Positions 45,548 to 53,659 of a stretch of 64,000 bases of DNA are shown here, piece by piece. The notes below the pieces were generated by a model. That model was not told where the DNA came from. It made no database searches and saw only the letters and a list, made by a program, of their open reading frames with translations. The translations under genes and the position numbers were made by a program. The first letter of the stretch is position 1. Each line of letters opens with the position of its first letter. This stretch comes from Hydrogenophaga sp. BPS33 (GTDB lineage: Bacteria > Pseudomonadota > Gammaproteobacteria > Burkholderiales > Burkholderiaceae_C). The stretch lies in contig NZ_CP044549.1 of NCBI RefSeq assembly GCF_009859475.1, positions 1,116,001-1,180,000 on the forward strand, in the 5' to 3' direction.

Positions 45548-47857
45548 TCAAGGCCGGCCCAGGAACAGGTACAGCCCTGTATAGCCGCGCGGCGCGCTCA
45601 CGATGCTCAGGTACAGCGGGCCGATGCCGGTGTCCGCGCCCACGAACAGGCTGGAGCCAGTGCGCATGTCCTTGAACGAGATGTCGCGCCGCGCGGTCCA
45701 GGCGTTGCCGGCTTCGATCGAGCCACCGACGAACAAGGCGCGTGCCACGCCCACGCTGTACGGCAGGCGCTGGTAGTAGGTGAGGCGGCCGAACACCAGG
45801 TAATTGCCCGCGAGCTGGCCCACGCGGTAGCCCGACATCTGCTGGAAGCCGCCCAGGGCGTATTCGTCGAGCGCGCCGATGGGGATCTGGCTGGCGTAGG
45901 CGATGCGCGCGCCCAGGTTGAAGGTGTGCGGGCCCCAGCTCTTCACGGCGGTGGCCGTGCCTTCCAGTCGCGTGAAGCTGCCGCTGTTTTCCTCGTCGCG
46001 GAAGGAACGGCGGCCCATCACGATCTCGCCCTTGGCCCGGTAGCCGCGCGAAGGGAAATTGGCGTAGTCGAGCTGGTCGGCCAGCACGGCGGCCCGCACG
46101 CCCAGCTCGCTCCACACCAGGGAGCCGTGCGCGTCCTGTGGCAACACGCCCGCGATCAACTCGGGCTTGACCTTGCGGCGCGCGGCCACCAGGCCCACGC
46201 GCATGTCGCCCACATTGCCCAGCAGGCCCATGGGCCAGCCCAGGTCCACGCCCACCTGCACGCCTTGGCGCTGCAGCAGGGCCAACATGTCGCCACCGGG
46301 GGTGAAGTACTCCACGCGGCGCAGGCTCGCGTCTACATAACCGGAGACAAATCGGTCGCTGCGCAGGCTCAGTGGCTGGTAGAGCTCGGAATACAGGCCC
46401 AGCGTCTCGCCCAGTTGCACGCGGTTGCGCCACTCCGCGCCGCTGTCGTTGAGCCAGTGCCGGTTGTGGCTGATGCGCAGGTTGAAGGCGCCCTGGCCTT
46501 CGAAGTCGGTGCGCAAGTCCAGCCCCACACGCAGGTAGTTCGGTCCCCAGGTGTTCTCGCGCAGGTGCACGGTGAGGTCTTCGGCCCCATCGCCACGCCG
46601 CGCCAGGCTGTAGTCCACGCGCTCGTAGTCGCCGGTGGCCGCGAGTGTCTGCAGGTCGCGCTCGAGCGTGGGCACGTCCAGCGACTGGCCAGGCGCCGAT
46701 TCCAGGGCTGTGGCCAGGCGCGCCGCGTGCGCCTCGTTGACGCCTTCGAACTTCACCGAGGCCACCCTGCCGATGCGCGCGGCGTTGGCCTGCGCCTGCG
46801 CCGCGCGCGTGGCAACCCATTGCTGGTAGCGCGGCGCATCGGCCGAAAAGCGCTTGAGCGCCTCGCTCACGGTTTGCGCGTAGTCGTTGCCGATCTTCAC
46901 CAGTTCGGCGGCCTTGCCGAAGTCGGCCGAAGAAATCGTGCCCAGCGGTGGGGTGAGCAACAAGTCGTCGGGGGTCAGGGTGGCGATGCTGGCCTGCACG
47001 TTCTGCTCGGTCAGGATGTTCACCATCTGCGTGGTGATGCCCACCACGCTGCCCAGTGTTTCGCGCCCGGCCAGCGGGGTGCCGATGTTGATGGCGATGA
47101 CCACGTCCGCCCCCATGCGGCGCGCCACGCCCACCGGCAGGTTGTCCACCAGGCCGCCATCGCCCAGGATGCGCCCGTCCACCTCCAGCGGGGAAAACAC
47201 GCCCGGCACCGACATGCTTGCGCGCAGTGCGGCGGCCATGTCGCCATGGTCCATCACCACGGCCTGGCCGGTCTCCATGTCGGTGGTGACGGCGCGAAAC
47301 GGTGTGGGCAGGCCGTCGAACGTGGCCAGATGCCGGGTGGACAAGGTGTAGCGGCGCAACAGCATTTCCAGCGAACGCGTGGACACCGCGCCGGTGGGCA
47401 GCACGAACTGCCCGTCGCGAAAGCCGAGCATGAGCACGGGCGAGAGTTCGAAGTCTTCTTCCTTGCGGCGCTGCGAGAGTCGTTGCCGGGGCTCGCGGCG
47501 GTCGAACAAATCGCCCCAATGCACCGACAGGATCTCGCGTTCGAGCTCGTCCACGGTCATGCCGCTGGCGTACAGCCCGCCGATGATGGCGCCCATGGAG
47601 GTGCCGACGATCAGATCGACCGGCACCTTGGCCGCTTCCAGGGCCTTGAGCACGCCCACGTGCGCGAAGCCGCGCGCGCCGCCACCCGAGAGCACCAGGC
47701 CCACGCGGGGGCGGGGCACGGGAGCGGGCTCTTCGGCTGCTGCGGCTGCCGGGGCTGGCGCGGCTTGCGCGTGCGCGGGATGGCCACCGAGCAGGACGAG
47801 GAAGAGCAGGGCGGTGATCAGGCCACGGTGGGCGAAAGGGAGCAAGAGGGAGGGCAT
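45548..47857 (-). CDS. PlpD-like patatin/beta-barrel protein (type Vd autotransporter-like)
   Basis: A 769-residue protein. A signal peptide (about residues 1-30, ending HAQA) is followed by a patatin lipase domain: LSGGGARGFAHVG, GTSMGAI with the catalytic Ser, and GDGGLVDNLP with the catalytic Asp. Then a POTRA-like segment (VKFEGVNEAHAARLATALES) and a C-terminal 16-strand BamA-like barrel ending GLYLFLGRP. This is the PlpD type Vd arrangement, in which the barrel inserts in the outer membrane and the lipase may be displayed or released. The start is the Met at 47857, which gives a clean signal. It lies directly upstream of the ankyrin cluster on the same strand. Confidence 0.9.
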   Translation of the reverse strand: MPSLLLPFAHRGLITALLFLVLLGGHPAHAQAAPAPAAAAAEEPAPVPRPRVGLVLSGGGARGFAHVGVLKALEAAKVPVDLIVGTSMGAIIGGLYASGMTVDELEREILSVHWGDLFDRREPRQRLSQRRKEEDFELSPVLMLGFRDGQFVLPTGAVSTRSLEMLLRRYTLSTRHLATFDGLPTPFRAVTTDMETGQAVVMDHGDMAAALRASMSVPGVFSPLEVDGRILGDGGLVDNLPVGVARRMGADVVIAINIGTPLAGRETLGSVVGITTQMVNILTEQNVQASIATLTPDDLLLTPPLGTISSADFGKAAELVKIGNDYAQTVSEALKRFSADAPRYQQWVATRAAQAQANAARIGRVASVKFEGVNEAHAARLATALESAPGQSLDVPTLERDLQTLAATGDYERVDYSLARRGDGAEDLTVHLRENTWGPNYLRVGLDLRTDFEGQGAFNLRISHNRHWLNDSGAEWRNRVQLGETLGLYSELYQPLSLRSDRFVSGYVDASLRRVEYFTPGGDMLALLQRQGVQVGVDLGWPMGLLGNVGDMRVGLVAARRKVKPELIAGVLPQDAHGSLVWSELGVRAAVLADQLDYANFPSRGYRAKGEIVMGRRSFRDEENSGSFTRLEGTATAVKSWGPHTFNLGARIAYASQIPIGALDEYALGGFQQMSGYRVGQLAGNYLVFGRLTYYQRLPYSVGVARALFVGGSIEAGNAWTARRDISFKDMRTGSSLFVGADTGIGPLYLSIVSAPRGYTGLYLFLGRP

Positions 47858-48045
47858 CGACGTCACCAGGTGCTGCAGGGGCCGCGCTGGATCGCGGCGA
47901 GGCCGCCAGTGTAGAGGGGTGCCCAAGCGCGGCGCTGCAGGGACATGTGTCACCGAGTGGTCATGTGCCCGGTAGCGGGCTCCAGAAAAGCGCAGCGCTT
48001 CGTGGTAATTTGCAGCCTCCTTTTTTGCACCACACGGGACACCCC

Positions 48046-48810
48046 ATGAGCGACATCCTCGTCCACACCGAAGCCGGCGTCTGCACCCTCACCTTCAACC
48101 GGCCCGACAAGAAGAACTCCATCACCGCCGACATGTACGGCGCCCTGGCCGACGCGCTGCAGGCCGCGCAAGACGACGCTGGCGTGCGCTGCGTGGTGTT
48201 CCAGGGCAACGAGACCACTTTCAGCGCCGGCAACGACATCGCCGACTTCCTGAACAACCCGCCCGCGACCGTCGACTCGCCGGTGTTCCGCTTCCTGCGC
48301 GCCATCGCGCAGTTTCCCAAGCCGATGGTCGCCGCCGTGTGCGGCCCGGCGGTGGGAGTGGGCACGACGATGCTGTTCCACTGCGACCTGGTCTACGCGG
48401 GCGACAACGCTGCCTTCTCCATGCCGTTCGTGAACCTGGGCCTGTGCCCGGAAGCCGCGTCCAGCCTGCTGGTGCCGCAGATGCTGGGCTACCACCGCGC
48501 GGCCGAGGCGCTGCTGCTGGGCGAGCCGTTCATGGCCGAGGCCGCGTTGGAAGTGGGCCTGGTCAACCGCGTGCTGCCGCCCACGGAGGCTGCCGGTTAT
48601 GCCCAGGCGGTGGCGCGCAAGCTCGCCGCCAAGCCCTTGAGCGCCCTGGTGGAGACCAAGCGCCTCATGAAAAAAGGCCAGGCCCGGCAGGTGATGGAGG
48701 TCATGGCCGAGGAGGGAGCGAGCTTTGGCCGCATGCTGCGCGAGCCGGCGGCCAAGGAGGCGTTCGGGGCGTTCATGGAACGCAGGAAGCCGGATTTTTC
48801 GAAGGTTTGA
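48046..48810 (+). CDS. Enoyl-CoA hydratase/isomerase family protein
   Basis: A 254-residue crotonase-fold enzyme acting on acyl-CoA thioesters. The oxyanion segments FSAGNDIADFL and VCGPAVGVGTTML are present. The residue normally supplying the second acid lies in NLGLCPEAASSL, which matches delta-isomerase-like members better than classical hydratases. It is divergent from the PlpD-like gene and upstream of an AT-rich promoter region belonging to the next gene. The specific reaction is not decidable. Confidence 0.88.
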   Translation: MSDILVHTEAGVCTLTFNRPDKKNSITADMYGALADALQAAQDDAGVRCVVFQGNETTFSAGNDIADFLNNPPATVDSPVFRFLRAIAQFPKPMVAAVCGPAVGVGTTMLFHCDLVYAGDNAAFSMPFVNLGLCPEAASSLLVPQMLGYHRAAEALLLGEPFMAEAALEVGLVNRVLPPTEAAGYAQAVARKLAAKPLSALVETKRLMKKGQARQVMEVMAEEGASFGRMLREPAAKEAFGAFMERRKPDFSKV

Positions 48811-48832
48811 ACAAAGCCCGGCATCGATGGCA

Positions 48833-48884
48833 ATTTGTCTGAATATATAGACAAATTTTGCATAAATGTCCATAATGTTGGACA
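48833..48884 (+). promoter_or_regulatory. Promoter with two TGTC-N10-GACA operators
   Basis: A -35 TAGACA (48848-48853), 17-bp spacer and -10 CATAAT (48871-48876). Dyad 1 (48833-48856, arms ATTTGTCT/AGACAAAT) covers the -35; dyad 2 (48867-48884) covers the -10. The centres are 31 bp apart, three helical turns, so bound dimers would lie on one face. This fits autorepression by the XRE protein encoded next. Confidence 0.8.
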
Positions 48885-48885
48885 A

Positions 48886-49563
48886 ATGACCAACTCGGAG
48901 CACATGGTGGTATTGGAGCGCCAGTTGCTTTTGCAGCTAGGCGACAGACTCAAACGCCTTCGCAAGGCCCAAGGCATCAGCACGGTGGACATGGCTGAGC
49001 GCGCGGGCATCTCGCGCACCACCCTGGGTGCCGTCGAAGCAGGCGATCCTGGACCTTCGATCGGCACTTATCTGCGCGTCATGTCGATCCTGGGCATTGG
49101 GGGCGAGCTCGCATTGTTGGCGGGAGATACGTTGCAGCCCGGACCTGCTGGCAGTGCCGCCGCGCGGTCGCGTCGCGCGCGACCGGTGGTGCAAGTGCGG
49201 GTGTCGACCGATACATCTCAACATCAGCTGCAGGACCTGCAAAGCCTGGTGCTTCATGAGGAAGCGGTGCGCATGGTACGTGCCGATCCATCGCTGTTGC
49301 ACCAAGTCCAGAAAACGCTGGAACGCTGGCTGCGCGCGGGGCCTTCGCGCTCCAGCGGTTTGTGGAAGGAATGGCAGGACATTCTGGCCCACGGTCGATG
49401 GCGAAAGGCATTGGGGCGCACGCGGAGGGCGCAGGAACTGCGTCAGGCGTCTCCCTTGACGACGGTGCTCCCCGACACGATGCGCAAGCGCATCCTGGCG
49501 CAGGTCGGGGATCTCAAGAGAGGTGTCACGTTGGGTGATGTGGACAGCGGAGAAGTCCCATGA
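48886..49563 (+). CDS. XRE-family DNA-binding protein (antitoxin-like)
   Basis: About 225 residues. The N-terminal XRE helix-turn-helix is clear (LGDRLKRLRKAQGISTVDMA, then ERAGISRTTLGAVEAGDPGP). The middle is an Ala/Arg linker and the C-terminal 110 residues are helical and basic without a recognised domain. The ATG at 48886 begins about 10 bases after the -10 box, so the message may be nearly leaderless; the ATG at 48904 has GGAG four bases before it and is a real alternative. The paired operators over the promoter suggest autoregulation, as in toxin-antitoxin antitoxins. The stop overlaps a short remnant ORF. Confidence 0.82.
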   Translation: MTNSEHMVVLERQLLLQLGDRLKRLRKAQGISTVDMAERAGISRTTLGAVEAGDPGPSIGTYLRVMSILGIGGELALLAGDTLQPGPAGSAAARSRRARPVVQVRVSTDTSQHQLQDLQSLVLHEEAVRMVRADPSLLHQVQKTLERWLRAGPSRSSGLWKEWQDILAHGRWRKALGRTRRAQELRQASPLTTVLPDTMRKRILAQVGDLKRGVTLGDVDSGEVP

Positions 49564-49637
49564 CCCGCGAAGAACTCGAGCACATCCGACGGTGGTGGAA
49601 CGCCATTGCCGGTGGTGATTCCGGCGGACCCATTTGA
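49560..49637 (+). pseudogene. 25-codon ORF, possible remnant of a partner toxin gene
   Basis: The ATG overlaps the XRE stop (ATGA) and the TGA overlaps the AadA-like ATG (TGATG). The peptide starts MTREELEHIRRWWNAI. From memory, MTR-x-ELEH-x-IR resembles the first residues of AbiEii/DUF6036-type nucleotidyltransferase toxins encoded after XRE antitoxins. If so, this is the stub of a deleted toxin gene. It could instead be a leader peptide that couples translation to the next gene. Confidence 0.4.
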
Positions 49638-50482
49638 TGGACGCGCGATCACCACCTGTCGACATCGCCCATCAGTTGGCGAGCACCCGTGCCGTACTCG
49701 ACCGCCACCTGCACGGCGCGATGCAGTCTCTGCATCTCTTCGGCTCTGCGGTGTCGGGCGGTCTGAAGCCGCACAGCGACATCGACCTGCTGGTGACCGT
49801 GGACGCGCCGCTGCCCGAACCTCAGCGGCGCGATTTGATGACCGCTCTGCTGCGCGTGTCTGCCTGGCCGGGCACCGATCCCGACCTGCGCGCGCTGGAG
49901 GTGACCGTGCTGGTGCTCGGCGATGTGCTGCCGTGGCGCTACCCGCCCCGGCGCGAACTGCAGTTCGGCGAGTGGTTGCGCGAGGACTTGTTGCGCGGGG
50001 TCTTCGAACCGCCCATGCCGGACCACGATCTCGCGATTCTTCTGACCGAGGTGCGGGGGCACAGCCTGTGTCTGATGGGACCGGTGGCCGAGCAGCAGTT
50101 CGAGCCCGTGCCGCGTGCGGACATCCAGCGGGCGCTGCTCGACTCGGTTGCGCAGTGGAACCAGGAAGCCGATTGGCAAGGCGATGAGCGCAACGTGGTG
50201 CTGGCCTTGGCGCGCATCTGGTTCAGTGTGGTGACGGGCGGCTTTGCGCCGAAGGACGTGGCGGCGGATTGGGCGTTGCCGCGTTTGCCGATGGGATTGC
50301 AGCCCGTGTTGAGGCGTGCTCGGGATGCCTACCGGGGGGACTCGGTGGATGAGCTCGCCGATCATGGGGCGGAGTTGGCCGCCTGGGTGGCGCATGTCAA
50401 GGCGGGCATTTATCGCGAGGCCGACGGGATGTCGCGGAGCGACGCAGGCCTCACGCCGCCGAGATCGAGTCCGTGTAGATGA
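49637..50482 (+). CDS. aadA: AadA-like aminoglycoside (3'')(9) adenylyltransferase
   Basis: A 281-residue nucleotidyltransferase closely matching AadA/ANT(3''), which adenylylates streptomycin and spectinomycin. Seen motifs are HLFGSAVSGGLKPHSDIDLL with the metal-binding Asp pair, VLGDVLPWRYPPRRELQFGE, PDHDLAILLTEVR, GDERNVVLALARIW and FAPKDVAADWALPRLP. It is about 18 residues longer than typical AadA, with an extra C-terminal tail that overlaps the convergent NYN gene by 32 bp. No attC site or integrase was recognised, so it reads as a chromosomal gene. Resistance is predicted from homology only. Confidence 0.85.
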   Translation: MDARSPPVDIAHQLASTRAVLDRHLHGAMQSLHLFGSAVSGGLKPHSDIDLLVTVDAPLPEPQRRDLMTALLRVSAWPGTDPDLRALEVTVLVLGDVLPWRYPPRRELQFGEWLREDLLRGVFEPPMPDHDLAILLTEVRGHSLCLMGPVAEQQFEPVPRADIQRALLDSVAQWNQEADWQGDERNVVLALARIWFSVVTGGFAPKDVAADWALPRLPMGLQPVLRRARDAYRGDSVDELADHGAELAAWVAHVKAGIYREADGMSRSDAGLTPPRSSPCR

Positions 50483-50903
50483 AGCTGCTGCACGCCGCCA
50501 CGAAAGCCCGGGGCGTCTGCCGGTCCCCGACGCCATAGACGCGCACACCTTCGCAGCGCATCTTGAACACCAGCGGCGCGAAATCGCTGTCGGAGGACAC
50601 GATGCACACCGCGTCGACCAGGCCCGCGTTCACCAGGTCCATCGCGTGCAGGCACAGCGTGATGTCGGCCGCGTTCTTGCCCCGCGCGAAGGAAATGAGG
50701 TGCACGGCCTCGATCGCGTTCGGGTTCAGCAAGCTCTTGAAACGCTTCATCTCGGAGCGCGACCAGTCGGCAAACGCGCGCTTGACGATGAGCGTGCCGT
50801 AGCAGGCGGCGCGCAGCAGGATGGCGCGGATGAGCGTGTGTGAGACGTTTTCCGCGTCGATCAACACGGCGAGTCTTTGTTGCTTGTGTCCCAGCTTGGG
50901 CAT
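50451..50903 (-). CDS. NYN-domain protein (LabA/DUF88-like)
   Basis: A 150-residue protein that is almost entirely a NYN domain, a PIN-like fold related to metal-dependent RNases. Acidic positions are visible in LAVLIDAENVSH (Asp near residue 16), DITLCLHAMDLV and CIVSSDSDFAPLV. The last segment GVGDRQTPRAFVAACSSFIY is typical of the bacterial LabA-like group. The start at 50903 follows AGGGGGAAAG. An RNA-processing role is inferred from the family. Its 5' side is an unusually structured 320-bp intergenic region. Confidence 0.85.
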   Translation of the reverse strand: MPKLGHKQQRLAVLIDAENVSHTLIRAILLRAACYGTLIVKRAFADWSRSEMKRFKSLLNPNAIEAVHLISFARGKNAADITLCLHAMDLVNAGLVDAVCIVSSDSDFAPLVFKMRCEGVRVYGVGDRQTPRAFVAACSSFIYTDSISAA

Positions 50904-51224
50904 GCGGCTTTCCCCCTGTTCGGTTCGGTGGACAGCCGCCGCCACGTGACAGGGTGGCGGCGGCCCGAACGGGCTGAGAACCGGCGCTTCCTCGCGAAAA
51001 CCGGCAGGCCTTGCGACCTCCCGTCCGAGCCGCCAAAAGCTTGCACGAACAACGAAGGCCGCTGCTACCAGCGGTTTGCAGCGACCTTCAGGTCGCGGGG
51101 AAACGGCGGGTTCTCAGGCCCGGCTCACCTTTTTCGTGAGCGGGGGCGACTTTAACCCATGCCGATCCGGGCACCAATGGAAGAAACCCGCTCAAGGCGT
51201 TGGCAGTCCGCTGCCTGATTTCGT
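50904..51224. other. 320-bp intergenic region rich in inverted repeats
   Basis: No gene is seen. Between 50974 and 51141 there are nested and adjacent stems. CTGAGAACC (50974-50982) pairs with GGTTCTCAG (51109-51117). Inside them are CCGCTG/CAGCGG (51059-51074) and GCGACCT-TC-AGGTCGC (51081-51096). GCTCAC/GTGAGC (51123-51141) follows. On the minus strand this is the leader of the NYN gene or the trailer of the monooxygenase operon. A structured RNA, attenuator or small RNA are all possible. Confidence 0.55.
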
Positions 51225-52766
51225 TCAAGCGGTGCAGATTTCCTCGGCGCCCAGCGCCACGGCCCACGATGCCACCAAGGCGTCCACTTCTCCTGCGCCG
51301 GCCACCCCAAACACATAGTTGTCCGGCCGCACGATGGCCGCCACGCACTGGTGGCGTTGAAACCAGGCCTCGGCCACACCATCGGTCTCCAGCGCGTCCT
51401 GCGTGCCGAGCGCCACCACGCGCAATCCCGACGTGGGCAGCACCGCCTGGCCCGCCGCCAGCACCAGCCGCCAACCGTGACCCGCGACGGTGTCCATGCG
51501 CTGGCGGCCGTTGGCCGTGAGCAACCAGGGCTGCGGGAACAGGCTGCCGCGCGCGGCATGGTCTTGCTGCGCCAGCAAGCCGGTGCTCAGCGGCGGCAGG
51601 ATGTCCTGGCGCGGCGTGTCTTTCACCACGCCGTGGCATTGCGCGAGCATCGCGGCGTCGCGCTCGCGCGCCTGCACGACGTCGCGCACACAGATCACCT
51701 CGCCCACGTGTTTGATGCGGCTGGTGAGCTCGCGCACGTGCGCCTTGCGCTCGGTGCCGTAGCTGTCGAGCAGGCGTTCAGCGTTCGCGCCCTTCACCTC
51801 GCCACGCAGCACGGCGGCCAGTTTCCACGACAGGTTGGCCGCGTCGCGGATGCCCTGGCACATGCCCTGGCCCAGGAACGGCGGCTGCATGTGCGCCGCG
51901 TCGCCGGCCAGGAACACGCGGGCCTGGCGCCAATCCTGCGCCACCAGGGCGTGGAAACGGTAGCTGGCCTGGCGCCACAGCTGGCCGTCTTCGGGCGTGA
52001 GCCAGCGCGAGAGCAGGCGCCAGGTGGCCGCGTCGCTGGCCATCTCGCGCGGGTCTTCGCCGGTTTTCAGCGAGATCTCCCAGCGGCGGTGGTTCTTCGG
52101 GCCGATCACCAGCGTGCACGGGCGCTCGGGCTCGCAATACTGCACGCTCACCCGGGGCAGCTTGGCCAGGCCGCGTTCGTTCACCAGCACGTCCACCACC
52201 AGCCAGGGCTCGTCGAAGTCCAGGTCTTCGAGCGGCATGTTCAGCTGCGTGCGCACCGCACTGGAGCCGCCGTCGCAGGCGATAGCGTAGCGCGCGCCCA
52301 CGGTCTTCGTCCGATCACCATCGCGGATGGACAGCGCCACGCGCGCGCTGTCCTGCGACACCGCCGTCATCTCCACGCCGAGGTCCATCACCACGTTCGG
52401 CAGTTGCGCCACGCGTTCGCGCAGCACGCGCTCCACCTCGGGCTGGGTGAACACCATCGAGGGCGTGTAGCCCTGCGGATAGGGCGGCGCGACCATGGTC
52501 ATGCGGCGGATCAGTTGGCCGTCCACACCGAAGTACTCGGAGGGCGTGAACGGCTCGCAGAAAGGCGCCACGGCATCGGCCACGCCCAGCTGCTGGAACA
52601 CGCGCATGATCTCGTGGTCCAGCGCGATCGCGCGCGGAATCTGGTAGACATCCTTGAGCCGGTCGCACACGTACACGCTCAGGCCGGCCTGGCCCAGCAG
52701 ACCTGCGGCCACCACGCCCGAAGGCCCGCAGCCGACGATGGCGACATCGAACACCTTCTGCTCCAT
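51225..52766 (-). CDS. FAD-dependent aromatic monooxygenase (MhpA-like)
   Basis: A 513-residue class A flavoprotein hydroxylase. The FAD motif is VAIVGCGPSGVVAAGLLGQA (residues 8-27). The second flavin motif is VFLAGDAAHMQPPFLGQGM near residue 278, with the DG-type segment in IACDGGSSAVR. The C-terminal thioredoxin-like tail is normal. Related enzymes hydroxylate 3-(3-hydroxyphenyl)propionate or similar phenols using NAD(P)H and O2. It is the last gene of a five-gene operon and starts 5 bp after the hydrolase gene. Confidence 0.9.
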   Translation of the reverse strand: MEQKVFDVAIVGCGPSGVVAAGLLGQAGLSVYVCDRLKDVYQIPRAIALDHEIMRVFQQLGVADAVAPFCEPFTPSEYFGVDGQLIRRMTMVAPPYPQGYTPSMVFTQPEVERVLRERVAQLPNVVMDLGVEMTAVSQDSARVALSIRDGDRTKTVGARYAIACDGGSSAVRTQLNMPLEDLDFDEPWLVVDVLVNERGLAKLPRVSVQYCEPERPCTLVIGPKNHRRWEISLKTGEDPREMASDAATWRLLSRWLTPEDGQLWRQASYRFHALVAQDWRQARVFLAGDAAHMQPPFLGQGMCQGIRDAANLSWKLAAVLRGEVKGANAERLLDSYGTERKAHVRELTSRIKHVGEVICVRDVVQARERDAAMLAQCHGVVKDTPRQDILPPLSTGLLAQQDHAARGSLFPQPWLLTANGRQRMDTVAGHGWRLVLAAGQAVLPTSGLRVVALGTQDALETDGVAEAWFQRHQCVAAIVRPDNYVFGVAGAGEVDALVASWAVALGAEEICTA

Positions 52767-52771
52767 GATGA

Positions 52772-53638
52772 TCAGGCCTGTTCGTTCACGATCGGGTTGA
52801 CCAGGGTGCCGATGCGCTCGATCTCGACCTCGTAGCTGTCGCCGGCCTTCATCCACACCGGCGGCGTGCGCGCCTGGCCGACGCCGGCCGGCGTGCCCAT
52901 CACGACCACGTCGCCCGGCTCCAGCGTGAGCACCTCGGCCAGCAGCGCGATGGTCTCGGCCACGTTGAAGATCATGTCGCTGGTGTTGGCGTCCTGCATC
53001 ACCTGGCCGTTGAGCCGACCCTGGATCTTCAGGCCCACGGCGCCCGGCGGCAGTTCGTCGGCGCTCACCAGCACCGGGCCGAAACCGCCGGTGGCGTCGA
53101 AGTTCTTGCCGATGGTCCATTGCGGCGTGCGCTTCTGGTAGTCGCGCACGCTCATGTCGTTGAAGGGCGCGTAGCCGAACACGTATTGCAGCGCGTCGGC
53201 TTCCTGGGTGTGGCGCGGCACGCGCTGGCCGATCACCACCGCCATCTCGGCCTCGTAGTCGAACTTCGACGACACCTTGGGCACCACGCCGGCCGCGCCG
53301 TGCGCGATCAACGAGGAGGCGCCGCGCAAGAAGAACCAGGGGTAGTCGGGCTTGTCGCGGCCGCCTTCCTTGGCGTGGTCGAAGTAGTTCAGGCCCAGGC
53401 AGACGATCTTGCCCGGCTCGGGCACCAGTGGCGCCAGCTGCGCGCTCGCCAGCGGCAGGCGTGCGGTGCCGCTGGCAACGGCGGCGCGCGCGGCGGCCAG
53501 GAGGTCGACGCCGGCTTTCAGCGCGTCCCGCAGGTCGGCGGGCACGTGCGCTTGCGCCTCGTTCAGGTCGATCAGGTCTTGGCCATCGACGACGGCCAGG
53601 CGGGTGGCGCCGTCGCGCAGGTAGGTGGTGAATCGCAT
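52772..53638 (-). CDS. Fumarylacetoacetate hydrolase family protein
   Basis: A 288-residue metal-dependent hydrolase or decarboxylase. Metal ligands are expected in KFDYEAEMAVVIG near residue 127 (the E-x-E pair) and in the preceding Glu/Asp segment. The core GKNFDATGGFGPVLV and GDVVVMGTPAGVG are family signatures. Such enzymes act late in meta- or gentisate-type aromatic breakdown, cleaving acylpyruvates or hydrating 2-oxopent-4-enoates. Context beside a flavin hydroxylase and a dioxygenase-like protein supports that role; the substrate is unknown. Confidence 0.9.
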   Translation of the reverse strand: MRFTTYLRDGATRLAVVDGQDLIDLNEAQAHVPADLRDALKAGVDLLAAARAAVASGTARLPLASAQLAPLVPEPGKIVCLGLNYFDHAKEGGRDKPDYPWFFLRGASSLIAHGAAGVVPKVSSKFDYEAEMAVVIGQRVPRHTQEADALQYVFGYAPFNDMSVRDYQKRTPQWTIGKNFDATGGFGPVLVSADELPPGAVGLKIQGRLNGQVMQDANTSDMIFNVAETIALLAEVLTLEPGDVVVMGTPAGVGQARTPPVWMKAGDSYEVEIERIGTLVNPIVNEQA

Positions 53639-53659
53639 GTGCTGGAGGCTTTCAAAAAA

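Noticed and set aside
49561..50490. Integron cassette around the AadA-like gene
   Set aside because: No attC-like inverted core sites or integrase were recognised on either side.
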